A program made the translations under genes and the position numbers. Shown one piece after another: positions 1 through 7,461 of a DNA stretch of 9,077 nt. Source of the stretch: Actinomycetes bacterium (GTDB taxonomy: Bacteria; Actinomycetota; Actinomycetes; Propionibacteriales; Nocardioidaceae); assembly GCA_023415395.1 (NCBI GenBank), contig JAEZKN010000409.1, positions 1-9,077 on the forward strand. Reading direction: 5' to 3'. The notes beneath the pieces are model-generated. The model saw only the letters and a list, made by a program, of their open reading frames with translations, was not told the origin of the DNA and ran no database searches. The first letter of the stretch is position 1. Each line of letters begins with the position of its first letter.

Positions 1-153
1 GCCGTACCGCTCCTGCTCCTCCAGCGCGCGCTGGTCGTCGCGGTGCTGCTGGACCAGCAGCACGCCACCGAAGACACACCCCCACGCGAGGACGAGCGCC
101 ACCACGAAGAGACCGATGTTGAGCCGCGTCCGGGTGGCGGGGCCGGCGGTCAC
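1..153 (-). CDS. Mce-associated (Mas) membrane protein, N-terminal part only
   Basis: This is the first 51 codons of a gene that runs off the left edge. Translated from GTG at 153 it reads MTAGPATRTRLNIGLFVVALVL and onward: a short basic N-terminus, a single hydrophobic segment (about residues 13-34), then a Gln/Arg/Glu-rich stretch (QQHRDDQRALEEQERYG). This layout, and the position directly after mceF with a four-base GTGA overlap, match Mas proteins, which have one membrane helix and an NTF2-like external domain and are thought to stabilise or assist Mce complexes. Only the anchor is visible here, so the family call rests on context and N-terminal architecture, and the NTF2-like domain is not seen. 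No stop falls in the frame before the window ends. Confidence 0.75.
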   Translation of the reverse strand, partial: MTAGPATRTRLNIGLFVVALVLAWGCVFGGVLLVQQHRDDQRALEEQERYG

Positions 154-1430
154 CGGCGCGTCACCGGGCCCACCAGCAGCCACTTCCACGCGTCCCCTCC
201 CAGCATCGACAGGTTGCCCTGATCGAGGAATCGTACGGGGTTGCCGCGCCGGTCGACGGCTCCCGACACGATTCCCGTGCCCGGGTCGTACGCCGACCGG
301 TAGACCCGACCAGGCGAGCCTCGGCCGTCGCTGCGGCTGCTGTCGTCGGGCGAACGCTCGGTGCCCCGCATGACGTAGGGCGGACCGCTGGTGCAGCTGG
401 CGGGGAAGATCTCGGCGTCGGTGAGGTCCGAGGGCGGGCGCCACTGGCTCGGGGGCTTGTAGCCCGCGGTGCACGGCGGCTGGCGGTAGTCCAGCTGCAT
501 GTTGACGTGGCCGTAGCCGTCACCCGGCGTCCCGTAGAAGCCGGAGGAGATCACCCGCGGATAGGTCACCAGCAGCTGCTCGAGCCCGGCGAGGTGGGAC
601 ACGACGACCTGCCCCGTGCTCACCGCGTTGCCCAGCAGGACCGGGAGGGTGGGCTCGAGGTCGCGCAGCAGCGCGTCGACCTCCCGGACCGCGGCGGGCG
701 TGCCGTCGAGCACGTCGTCGAGGTCGTCGTCGCTGCGCGCGAGCGCGTCGGTGAGGTCGCTGAGGTCCTCGGACAGGCTGAGGATGTTCTCGCGCTCGCC
801 GCGCTGGGTCTCGAGCACGCGCTGGCCCTGGTCGAGCAGCCGGATGGTCTCCTCGGTGTGTGCGGACGCCTCGCGCACGAAGGTGCTGCCGTTGTCGAGC
901 AGCCGCTGCAGCGGCCGACCGGTGTCCTCGAACATCGTGCCGAGCTCGCGCACGACCGTCGTGAGGTTCTCCTTGTCGACCGAGCTCACGAACTGGTCGA
1001 GCTCGACCAGGAGGTCGGCCTCGTCGACGGGGAGGGACTGCTCGCCGCCCTCGAAGGTGTGCCCGGCCTCGGCGTACGGACCCTCGTCGCTCGGGGGCTC
1101 GAAGTCGAGGTACTGCTCCCCCACCGCCGAGAGGTTGTGGACGTACATCGGAGAGTCCTGCGGGAGCCGGGTGCCGTCCTCGAGCGCGAGGTCGAGCGTC
1201 ACGCCCTCGGGGGTCGCGTTCATCCGCGCCACCTTGCCGATCTTGACGCCGCGATAGGTGACCTCACTGCCCTCGAAGAGGCCGCCGGACGTCGGCAGCG
1301 TCGCGTGGACGGTGATGCCGCGCCCGAGCACCCGGTCGACCAGGCCGAGGTAGGAGCCCGCCATGTAGACGATGCCCACCGCGCTGAGCACGAGGAACGC
1401 CGCGATCCGGACCTTCACGCCGTGGGTCAC
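150..1430 (-). CDS. mceF: MceF, MCE-domain subunit of the lipid importer
   Basis: Sixth and last MCE subunit of the ring, 426 residues. It has a membrane anchor at about 8-28, an MCE domain at about 38-112 (VTYRGVKIGKV at 57-67, LSAVGEQYLDFEPP at 100-113), and an acidic helical region at about 135-285. The C-terminal part has the MceF features YGHVNMQLDYRQPPCTAGY (306-323), a second cysteine at ASC (344-346), RGTERSP, and the closing LSMLGGDAWKWLLVGP (407-422). Cys320 and Cys346 are the only cysteines and probably pair. The GTG at 1430 overlaps the mceE stop by four bases (GTGA) and follows a GGGGG run six bases upstream. The stop overlaps the start of the following Mas-like gene in the same way, so the operon continues past mceF. 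Confidence 0.94.
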   Translation of the reverse strand: MTHGVKVRIAAFLVLSAVGIVYMAGSYLGLVDRVLGRGITVHATLPTSGGLFEGSEVTYRGVKIGKVARMNATPEGVTLDLALEDGTRLPQDSPMYVHNLSAVGEQYLDFEPPSDEGPYAEAGHTFEGGEQSLPVDEADLLVELDQFVSSVDKENLTTVVRELGTMFEDTGRPLQRLLDNGSTFVREASAHTEETIRLLDQGQRVLETQRGERENILSLSEDLSDLTDALARSDDDLDDVLDGTPAAVREVDALLRDLEPTLPVLLGNAVSTGQVVVSHLAGLEQLLVTYPRVISSGFYGTPGDGYGHVNMQLDYRQPPCTAGYKPPSQWRPPSDLTDAEIFPASCTSGPPYVMRGTERSPDDSSRSDGRGSPGRVYRSAYDPGTGIVSGAVDRRGNPVRFLDQGNLSMLGGDAWKWLLVGPVTRR

Positions 1431-2848
1431 GAGGCACCCCCGTAGAGCGCGGCCGGGCTCGGCCCGGCGCTCGGCTCCCCGTCGGCCAGGGCCCGGCCCA
1501 GCAGGCCGCCGAGCAGTCCGCCGCCGGACGATCCCCCGCTCGACAGGCCCGGGACCCCCGGCAGGCCCCCGGTGTCGCCGCCGGGCAGGCCGAGGACGCC
1601 GAGGAGGTAGTCCAGCACCCCCTGCACGTCGAGCCCGTCACCCGCCCCGGGGAGGGCGCGGACGATCACGCACACCGGGTTGCCGTCGTACTTCTTCTTG
1701 CGGCACTCCTTCTTGAGGTTCGTGAAGAGCCGGAGGCTGTCGAGCACCTTCAGGCAGGCCTTGCTGCGCAGGTCCCCGCTGCGCAGGCACGCGCCGACCT
1801 GCGAGAGCGTCTGGCCCGGGTCCGGGAGGATCGGCGGGATGCCGCCGCCCTCCTCGCCGTTCGGGATGAGGTTCTGGAGGTTGATGTCGAGCCGGATCGA
1901 CGTGTTGGCGTAGTCGCCCTTCACGATCTCGCTGGCCTCCTTGGGGAACGGGAAGCTCACGAGCAGGTTGAGGCCGGGCGCCAGGTCCTGGCCGGCCTCC
2001 TCGAGGCGCTCGAGCACCGGCTGCAGGTGGTCGAGGGAGGCGAGGATGTCGTCCTTGCTCTGGCCGATCACGCGGGTGCCGACCCGGCCGAGCTCGTCGA
2101 GCGAGCCGAGCATCGCGACCAGCTCGTCGTGCTGGGCCGCGAGCACCTCGATCGCCGGGCCGGTCACGTCCAAGGCGTCGGTGATGACGTCCTTCTCCTT
2201 GTTCAGCGTCGTGGTCAGCCGGTCGATGGACTCCATCGCCCGCAGGATGTCGGCCTTCTGCGCGTCGAGGGTGCCCACGACGTTCTCCAGCGACCCGAGC
2301 AGGTGGCGCAGGCGGTCGGTCCGGCCGTCCATGACCTGGTTCAGCTCGTGGGTGATCGTGCCGAGCTGCCCGACCCCGCCACCGCTGAGGAGGAAGGACA
2401 GCGCGCCGAGGACCTCCTCGACCTCGGGGTTGCGGCCCGTGTCCGCGAGCGGGATCGTGTCGCCGTCGGCGAGCCGACCGGTCGGCTCCTCCTGCGTGGG
2501 CGGCTCGAGCGCGACGTACTTCTCGCCGAGCAGGCTGGCCTGCCGGATGTCGGCGACCGCGTTGTCGGGGAGCGCGACGTCGTCGCGGATCCGCAGCGTC
2601 ACCCGGGCGCGCCAGCCGACCCGCTCGACGTCCGTGACCTCGCCGACGGTCACGTCGTCGACCATCACCGGCGAGCGCGGGACGACGTTGAGGATGTCGG
2701 CGAAGTCGGCGGTGACCACGTAGGACTCGTCGGCGTCGACCGGGGACCCGGGCAGCGGCAGGTCGTAGGCGCCGTCGAAGTCGCACGCGGTCGTCGTCAG
2801 CCCGAGCGCGGTCACGGCCACGAGGGCCCGCACGAGACCGCGCCTCAC
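1427..2848 (-). CDS. mceE: MceE, putative lipoprotein MCE subunit (LprK-like)
   Basis: Fifth MCE subunit, 473 residues, the member of the set that is normally a lipoprotein. A short basic N-terminus (RRGLVR, residues 2-7) and a hydrophobic stretch lead to Cys22, followed by FDGAYDLPLPGSP, which matches the usual start of mature MceE proteins. The lipobox (TTAC) is weak because position -3 is Thr rather than Leu, Val or Ile. The MCE domain spans about 42-116 (VMVDDVTVGEV at 61-71, SLLGEKYVALEPP at 105-117); a helical region follows to about 300. The C-terminal part has four further cysteines (354, 365, 382, 393) around a basic stretch (KKECRKKKYDG), then a Gly/Leu/Pro/Ser-rich tail from about 402. 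The GTG at 2848 overlaps the mceD stop by four bases (GTGA) and gives a sensible signal peptide; the frame is open upstream but that part is antiparallel-free overlap with mceD and not credible protein. No strong Shine-Dalgarno site precedes it. The stop overlaps the mceF GTG. Confidence 0.92.
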   Translation of the reverse strand: MRRGLVRALVAVTALGLTTTACDFDGAYDLPLPGSPVDADESYVVTADFADILNVVPRSPVMVDDVTVGEVTDVERVGWRARVTLRIRDDVALPDNAVADIRQASLLGEKYVALEPPTQEEPTGRLADGDTIPLADTGRNPEVEEVLGALSFLLSGGGVGQLGTITHELNQVMDGRTDRLRHLLGSLENVVGTLDAQKADILRAMESIDRLTTTLNKEKDVITDALDVTGPAIEVLAAQHDELVAMLGSLDELGRVGTRVIGQSKDDILASLDHLQPVLERLEEAGQDLAPGLNLLVSFPFPKEASEIVKGDYANTSIRLDINLQNLIPNGEEGGGIPPILPDPGQTLSQVGACLRSGDLRSKACLKVLDSLRLFTNLKKECRKKKYDGNPVCVIVRALPGAGDGLDVQGVLDYLLGVLGLPGGDTGGLPGVPGLSSGGSSGGGLLGGLLGRALADGEPSAGPSPAALYGGAS

Positions 2849-4035
2849 GACGCGCCGCCCATCAGTGAGCCGAGGCCGGAGGAGCCGGCGCCACCGGTCC
2901 CGCCGGCCGGCGCCTGCGGTCGGGTCGGGGCACCCGGCGGGACGGTGGGCAGCTGGTCCTCCACCGGCTCCAGCAGCTCCTCGAAGAGCTTGCAGGCGAG
3001 GTTCGCCGCCGCCCGCGGCAGCCCAGCCTGCTGCACGACCGCGCACAGGAAGGCGTCGGCGTCCCAGACGTTGCCGGAGACGCCGATCCGCGAGCCGATG
3101 GTGCCGGACTTGTTGTTGAACGCGAGCGCGAGGTTGCCGATCGCGGTGGGTCCGACCCGCAGCGCCGCGTCGATGCTGTCGCGCTCGGAGTTGATCGTCT
3201 TCATCACCCGGGTCAGCTTCTCCACGTCGGCGACCAGTGCCTTGCGGTTGTCGCCGACGAAGGTCTTCACGGTGCCGACCGCGTCGGCGACCGCGGCCAG
3301 GGCGGCCCGGATCTCGCGCCGCTCGTCGGAGAGCTGTGCGGTCACGTCGGCCAGGTCCCGGATGAAGGCGCGGACGAACCGGTCGTTCTCCGCCAGCGTC
3401 GTGGAGAACTCGGCGAGCCGGCTGACGGTCTCGAAGAGCGGGCCGGCGCCCTCGCCGAAGGTCTCGGCCGCCCGGGCGAGCTGGCTGAGCATCCGGTTGC
3501 CGGCGGCACCGCGCCCGTCGAGCGCGTCGGCCCCCGCGGCGAGGACGTGGTCGAGCGTGCCGTCCTCGTTGACCCCGTTGGGCCCGAGGGCCTCGGACAG
3601 GTCCCGCAGGCTGGCGTAGATCCGGTCGAGCTCCACCGGCACCCCGGTGTCGGGCAGCGCGATGTCCGCCCCGTCGGCCATCAGCTCGTCGCCGCTGTCG
3701 TACGCCGGCGTGAGCTGGACGAACCGGTCCGAGACGAGCGTCGGGGTGACGATGACGGCCTGGGCGTCGGCCGGGACCTGGTACTTCGCGGCGTACTCCA
3801 TCTCGACGCGCACGGAGTTGCCCTCGGGCGTCACCTCCGTCACCCGGCCGACGTTGACGCCCAGGATGCGCACGTCGGTGCCCTCGAAGACGCTGACGGC
3901 GCGGGGGAAGTGGGCGGTCACGGTCTTGGTCTCGGTGGTGTCGCGCAGGAGGACGACCCACGTGCCGGCGAGGAGGAGCAGCACCGTCGCCGCGACGACG
4001 AGGGTGCGGCCGTTGACCCGGTCCAGCGCTCTCAT
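2845..4035 (-). CDS. mceD: MceD, MCE-domain subunit of the lipid importer
   Basis: Fourth MCE subunit, 396 residues from the ATG chosen here. It has a membrane anchor at about 11-30, an MCE domain at about 36-111 (VRILGVNVGRV at 55-65 and LVSDRFVQLTP at 100-110), a helical region at about 135-300, and FLCAVVQQAG...NLACKLFEEL near 329-353 with Cys331 and Cys348, its only cysteines and probable disulfide partners. From about residue 362 the tail is rich in Pro, Gly, Ala and Ser and looks disordered, ending SLMGGAS. Two adjacent starts are possible: GTG at 4038 (four-base GTGA overlap with mceC) and ATG at 4035 (one-base overlap). The ATG is preferred because the GGAGG at 4047-4043 is seven bases from it, the same spacing as for mceC, and only four from the GTG; the difference is one residue. 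The stop overlaps the mceE GTG (GTGA). Confidence 0.93.
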   Translation of the reverse strand: MRALDRVNGRTLVVAATVLLLLAGTWVVLLRDTTETKTVTAHFPRAVSVFEGTDVRILGVNVGRVTEVTPEGNSVRVEMEYAAKYQVPADAQAVIVTPTLVSDRFVQLTPAYDSGDELMADGADIALPDTGVPVELDRIYASLRDLSEALGPNGVNEDGTLDHVLAAGADALDGRGAAGNRMLSQLARAAETFGEGAGPLFETVSRLAEFSTTLAENDRFVRAFIRDLADVTAQLSDERREIRAALAAVADAVGTVKTFVGDNRKALVADVEKLTRVMKTINSERDSIDAALRVGPTAIGNLALAFNNKSGTIGSRIGVSGNVWDADAFLCAVVQQAGLPRAAANLACKLFEELLEPVEDQLPTVPPGAPTRPQAPAGGTGGAGSSGLGSLMGGAS

Positions 4036-5024
4036 CACTCGCCCTCCAGGGGGCCGGGCAGGAACTCACCGGTCGGGATGGCCAGCAGGTTGGACGCGTA
4101 GGCGTCGAACCACGGACCGGTGCCGATGATGTTGCCGAGGATGGAGACGTAGGGACCGAGCGCGTCCAGGGTGGCCTTCAGCTCCTTCTCCTTGTCGATC
4201 AGCAGGGAGAGCAGGCCGTCGACCTGCTCGAGGGCCGGCGCCATCTGCGCCTGGTTGTCGCGGGCGACCCCCCGGAGCTGGTCGGCCAGCTCCCGGGCGT
4301 TGACGAGCAGCAGGTGGATCGCCTCCTTGCGGCGCTTGACCTCCTGGAAGACCAGGTCGCTGTTCTTCATCAGGTCGACGAGGTCGTCGCTGCGCGCGGC
4401 GAGGACCTTGCTCACGCTCTGGGAGCTCTCGAGCAGCGCCTGGATCTGCTCGTCCCGGCTGGCCACGGTCTGGGAGAGCCGGGCGATCCCGCGGAAGCTC
4501 GCCTCGATCTCGGGCGCCGCCTGGTTGGTCGTGTCGGCGACCACGTCGAGCGCCTGCTTGAGCTGCTCGGTGTCGATCCGCTCGGTGGTCTGCGTCAGGT
4601 CGCCGAAGACCCCGACGATGTCGTAGGCCGCCTCCGTGCGCTCGCGCGGGATGACGGCGTCCTCGGCCAGCTGGCCCTCGCCGGCGGGCTGGAGGTCGAG
4701 GTACTTCTCGCCGAGGAGGTTGAGGACCTCGACCGAGGCCCGGCTGTCGGTGCCGAACTCGACCCCCTTGTCGACCTCGAAGGTCACGACGACGGTGTTG
4801 GAGTCCTTCAGCACGACGTCCTGGACCCGGCCGACCCGGATGCCGCCGACCTGCACCATGTTGCCGGTGCGCAGGCCGCTGGCGTCGCTGAACTCGGCCC
4901 GGTAGCTCGCTCCCTTGAAGCCGGGGAACTGGGAGAGGTTGAAGGCCGCGGCCATCACCACCAGCATCACCACGACGGTGATCGCTCCCAGGCGCAGCGT
5001 GCGGCTCTCGCTCGGGGCCCTCAT
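4035..5024 (-). CDS. mceC: MceC, MCE-domain subunit of the lipid importer
   Basis: Third MCE subunit, 329 residues and the shortest of the six here. It has a membrane anchor at about 12-30, an MCE domain at about 38-113 (MVQVGGIRVGRV at 56-67, LNLLGEKYLDLQP at 101-113), and a helical region at about 140-290 with heptad-like leucine spacing. It ends with GTGPWFDAYASNL (301-313), a segment typical of MceC, and a short tail. It lacks the long proline-rich C-terminal extension seen in some mycobacterial MceC proteins. Unlike the other five Mce subunits here it contains no cysteine. The ATG at 5024 overlaps the mceB stop (ATGA) and is preceded by a strong GGGGAGGA Shine-Dalgarno sequence seven bases away, so the start is well supported. 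The stop overlaps the mceD start. Confidence 0.94.
   Translation of the reverse strand: MRAPSESRTLRLGAITVVVMLVVMAAAFNLSQFPGFKGASYRAEFSDASGLRTGNMVQVGGIRVGRVQDVVLKDSNTVVVTFEVDKGVEFGTDSRASVEVLNLLGEKYLDLQPAGEGQLAEDAVIPRERTEAAYDIVGVFGDLTQTTERIDTEQLKQALDVVADTTNQAAPEIEASFRGIARLSQTVASRDEQIQALLESSQSVSKVLAARSDDLVDLMKNSDLVFQEVKRRKEAIHLLLVNARELADQLRGVARDNQAQMAPALEQVDGLLSLLIDKEKELKATLDALGPYVSILGNIIGTGPWFDAYASNLLAIPTGEFLPGPLEGE
4043..4047 (-). promoter_or_regulatory. Shine-Dalgarno site deciding the mceD start
   Basis: The minus strand reads GGAGG at 4047-4043, inside the end of mceC. It is seven bases from the ATG at 4035 and four bases from the GTG at 4038, which favours the ATG as the main mceD start. 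Confidence 0.6.
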
Positions 5025-6157
5025 TCGCCGTCCTCCCCTGCCGTCGCGCCGTTGCAGCGCGGTGCGGACGAGTGGAGCTCGATGTTGCTGATCAACCGGG
5101 CCAGCTCCTTGACGCCGGGGAGGTCGGTCAGGCCCTGCGGCAGGGTGATCCGGCCGCTGAGCCCGCAGATGTAGTAGCTGTAGAAGGAGCCGTGGGTGCC
5201 GGTCCGCGTCTGGTCGGTCATCGACTCGGGCAGCCGGTCGAGCAGCTCGACGAGGTTGGCGCGGTTCTCCTTCTTGTTCAGGAGGGCGGCGAGCTTGCGC
5301 AGCTTCGCGATGTCGGACTTCAGCAGCGGTCGGCCCTGACGGACCAGGTCGGCAACGACGACGGTCAGGTCGGAGATGTTGTCCAGCGAGGACCCGATCA
5401 GCTCGCGGTCGTCGGCGAGGTCGCCCATCCAGTTCTTCAGGCTGACGACGAGGTCGCTGAGCTGCTCGTGCCGGCTGTCCACCGTGGTCAGGGTCTGGGT
5501 GAGGTTGTCGACGACCCGGGCGATCAGCTGGTCGCGGTCGGCCAGGGTGTTCGTCAGCGAGGCCGTCTTCTTGAGCAGCCCCTGGACGGTGCCGCCCTCC
5601 CCCTGCAGCACCTGCACCAGGTTCATGCTCAGGTCGTTGACCTGGTCGGGACGCAGCGCCTGGAAGAGCGGCTGGAAGCCGTTGAACAGCACGGTCAGGT
5701 CGAGCGCGGGCTTGGTCTGCGAGACCGGGATGGTGTCGCCCGCCTCCAGGGGCGGGGCGTCCTCCTCGCTCCCCTTCTCCAGCGCGAGGTAGCGGTCGCC
5801 GACCAGGTTGAGGAAGCGGATCTCGGCCGTCGACGCGGTGGTCAGCGGCACGTCGTTCTTCACACGGAAGGTCACCAGCGCCTGGGAGCGGTCGTGGTGC
5901 TCGACCTTCTTCACCTCGCCCACGGTCACGCCGGCGACGCGGACGTCGTCGCCCTCCTGGAGCATCGAGGCGGTGGTGAACACGGCCTGGTAGGTCGAGC
6001 CGGCGCCGAAGCCGACGTTGCCCATGATCACGGCCAGCAGGCCGGTGACCAGCACCGAGACCACCGTGAAGACGCCGAGCTTGATGCCCGCGACGATCGT
6101 GGTGGAGTTGCGGCGGTTCCTGAGGAGGGCGCCCTGCGCCTGTCTCGAAGGGCTCAT
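5021..6157 (-). CDS. mceB: MceB, MCE-domain subunit of the lipid importer
   Basis: Second MCE subunit of the importer ring, 378 residues. A basic cytoplasmic N-terminus of about 26 residues (RNRRNS at 13-18) precedes one membrane anchor (about 27-46). The MCE domain spans about 54-127, with DVRVAGVTVGEV at 71-82 and FLNLVGDRYLALE at 115-127. A helical coiled-coil-like region covers about 155-310. The C-terminus has the family-typical GSFYSYYICGL (323-333) and SAPRC (364-368). Cys331 and Cys368 are the only cysteines and are likely disulfide partners. The ATG at 6157 overlaps the mceA stop by four bases (ATGA); an AGGGGG lies ten bases upstream. The reading frame continues upstream through mceA without a stop, but the MCE family N-terminus begins here. 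The stop overlaps the mceC ATG by four bases. Confidence 0.94.
   Translation of the reverse strand: MSPSRQAQGALLRNRRNSTTIVAGIKLGVFTVVSVLVTGLLAVIMGNVGFGAGSTYQAVFTTASMLQEGDDVRVAGVTVGEVKKVEHHDRSQALVTFRVKNDVPLTTASTAEIRFLNLVGDRYLALEKGSEEDAPPLEAGDTIPVSQTKPALDLTVLFNGFQPLFQALRPDQVNDLSMNLVQVLQGEGGTVQGLLKKTASLTNTLADRDQLIARVVDNLTQTLTTVDSRHEQLSDLVVSLKNWMGDLADDRELIGSSLDNISDLTVVVADLVRQGRPLLKSDIAKLRKLAALLNKKENRANLVELLDRLPESMTDQTRTGTHGSFYSYYICGLSGRITLPQGLTDLPGVKELARLISNIELHSSAPRCNGATAGEDGE
5032..5036 (-). promoter_or_regulatory. Strong Shine-Dalgarno site for mceC
   Basis: The minus strand reads GGGGAGGA over 5038-5031, with the GGAGG core seven bases before the mceC ATG at 5024. It lies inside the mceB coding end. 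It supports the chosen mceC start and allows initiation independent of coupling to mceB. Confidence 0.7.
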
Positions 6158-7461
6158 CGCGCCCGCACCCCCTGGCGCAGCAGCGGGCCGTACATCAGCG
6201 AGCCCAGCGAGCCGAAGCTGTCGGCCGGCTTGCCCGTGCGGTCGGCGAGCAGCGCGTTGACGATCTGCTGCTCCCCCTCGGTGCCGGTGTAGTCCGCCCC
6301 GGGCCGGTTCAGCCCGGCGTAGTCCGGGAGGAGGGCCGTGGGCGGGTTCTCGTCGATGTCGCTCCCCTGGTCCAGGGCGACCGGCGGCGTCGGGACCTTC
6401 GGGTTCGGCAGGCCGAGGCACCAGGGCCCGTGCCCGACCTCGCCGTAGGTCGGCAGGTCGTCCTCGTCGTAGGCGGAGTACTGCGGGGTGCCGATCTCGA
6501 CGTACTGCTTGACCTGGTTGCCCTCGAACGTCTTGGCCAGGCGCGGTGCGTAGCGGGCTGCGCCCTGCAGGAGGCAGGGCAGCTGGGGCGAGTAGACCGC
6601 GAGCAGCCGCAGCATGGGCTCGGTGACGCGGCCGACCTGGATCAGGTTGGTCTCGTTGGTCCGGAGCACCCGGGTGGAGGTGTCGGCCAGGCCCTGGAGG
6701 TCGGAGAAGAAGACGCCCAGCTGCTCCTCGTTGTCGATGACGGTCTGGCTGGTCGTGGTGACGTCGCGCAGCACGTCGAGCAGGTCGGGCGCGGCCAGGT
6801 CATAGGTGTCGGCGACGTCGGCGAGCGCGACCAGGTCCTCGCGGAGCGTCGGCAGGTGGTCGTCGATCTCTCCGAGGTAGCCGTCGAGCTGGTCCATCGT
6901 CTCGCCGAGCTGCTCCCCGCGGCCGCCGAGCGCGGTCGCCAGTGCGTTGAGCGTGGCGTTGAGGTCCGCCGGCCGCACCGAGCGCAGCAGCGGGAAGAGG
7001 TCGGCCAGGATCCGGCTGAGCTCGACGTTGGTCTCGACCCGGTCCTGTGGGATCACCGTGCCGTCGGTGAGCGGCTCGCCGGACGGCTCCTCGGGCAGGA
7101 CGAAAGAGACGAACTTCTGGCCGAACAGCGTCGTCGGCAGGATCTGGACCGAGACGTTGTCGGGGATCTGCTCGGCCTCGTCGGGCTCGAGCGCCACCTC
7201 GATGACGGCCTGGTCGCCGTCCTGGCCGACCGAGCGGACCTGGCCGACGAGCGCTCCGTGGACGCGGACGTCGCCGAACTTGGCGAGCTGGAGGCCGGCG
7301 CGGTCGGCCTCGATCGTCACGGTGGTGACCGACTGGAAGGTCTTGTTGTAGACCGCGATCGAGAAGGCGATGAGCAGCGCGATCACGGTGAGGAACGCGA
7401 CGCCGGCCAGCATCAGCCGGCGGTGCTCCCGGGCACTGTCGTGGTAGACGTTCACCAACAT
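6154..7461 (-). CDS. mceA: MceA, MCE-domain subunit of the lipid importer
   Basis: First of six MCE subunits expected to form the hexameric lipid-conducting ring and tunnel outside the membrane. It has 435 residues: a short cytoplasmic N-terminus, one membrane anchor (about 17-38), an MCE/MlaD domain (about 45-122, with RVHGALVGQV at 66-75 and LFGQKFVSF at 112-120), a long helical region (about 140-290), and a C-terminal tail. The tail has the MceA-type YSPQLPCLLQG (290-300) and GHGPWCLGLPNP (343-354). Cys296 and Cys348 are the only cysteines and probably form a disulfide in the oxidising exterior. The ATG at 7461 was chosen because it overlaps the yrbEB stop by one base (TGATG), with a GAGGA ten bases upstream; the reading frame stays open far upstream into yrbEB, but that is only high-GC frame carry-over. 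Its own TGA overlaps the mceB ATG by four bases (ATGA). Confidence 0.94.
   Translation of the reverse strand: MLVNVYHDSAREHRRLMLAGVAFLTVIALLIAFSIAVYNKTFQSVTTVTIEADRAGLQLAKFGDVRVHGALVGQVRSVGQDGDQAVIEVALEPDEAEQIPDNVSVQILPTTLFGQKFVSFVLPEEPSGEPLTDGTVIPQDRVETNVELSRILADLFPLLRSVRPADLNATLNALATALGGRGEQLGETMDQLDGYLGEIDDHLPTLREDLVALADVADTYDLAAPDLLDVLRDVTTTSQTVIDNEEQLGVFFSDLQGLADTSTRVLRTNETNLIQVGRVTEPMLRLLAVYSPQLPCLLQGAARYAPRLAKTFEGNQVKQYVEIGTPQYSAYDEDDLPTYGEVGHGPWCLGLPNPKVPTPPVALDQGSDIDENPPTALLPDYAGLNRPGADYTGTEGEQQIVNALLADRTGKPADSFGSLGSLMYGPLLRQGVRAR

Noticed and set aside
507..1445. 312-codon plus-strand open frame
   Set aside because: Antisense to mceF; no domain and biased composition.
2881..2920. 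GC-rich self-complementary stretch that could look like a terminator
   Set aside because: It is in the Gly/Pro/Ala-rich coding tail of mceD, has no T-run after it on the minus strand, and the operon clearly continues into mceE.
2027..3619. 530-codon open frame on the plus strand
   Set aside because: It lies antisense to mceE and mceD, has low-complexity Arg/Asp/Val/Gly composition with no recognisable domain, and crosses a gene junction. Long antisense frames are expected in high-GC DNA.
1427..4069. 880-codon minus-strand frame suggesting a giant MceE
   Set aside because: The first 407 codons are an out-of-frame reading of mceD; the real protein starts at GTG 2848 with a signal peptide.
5072..6292. 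406-codon plus-strand open frame
   Set aside because: Antisense shadow of mceB and the mceA end; composition is biased (Asp, Val, Gln, His, Gly) and no domain is visible.
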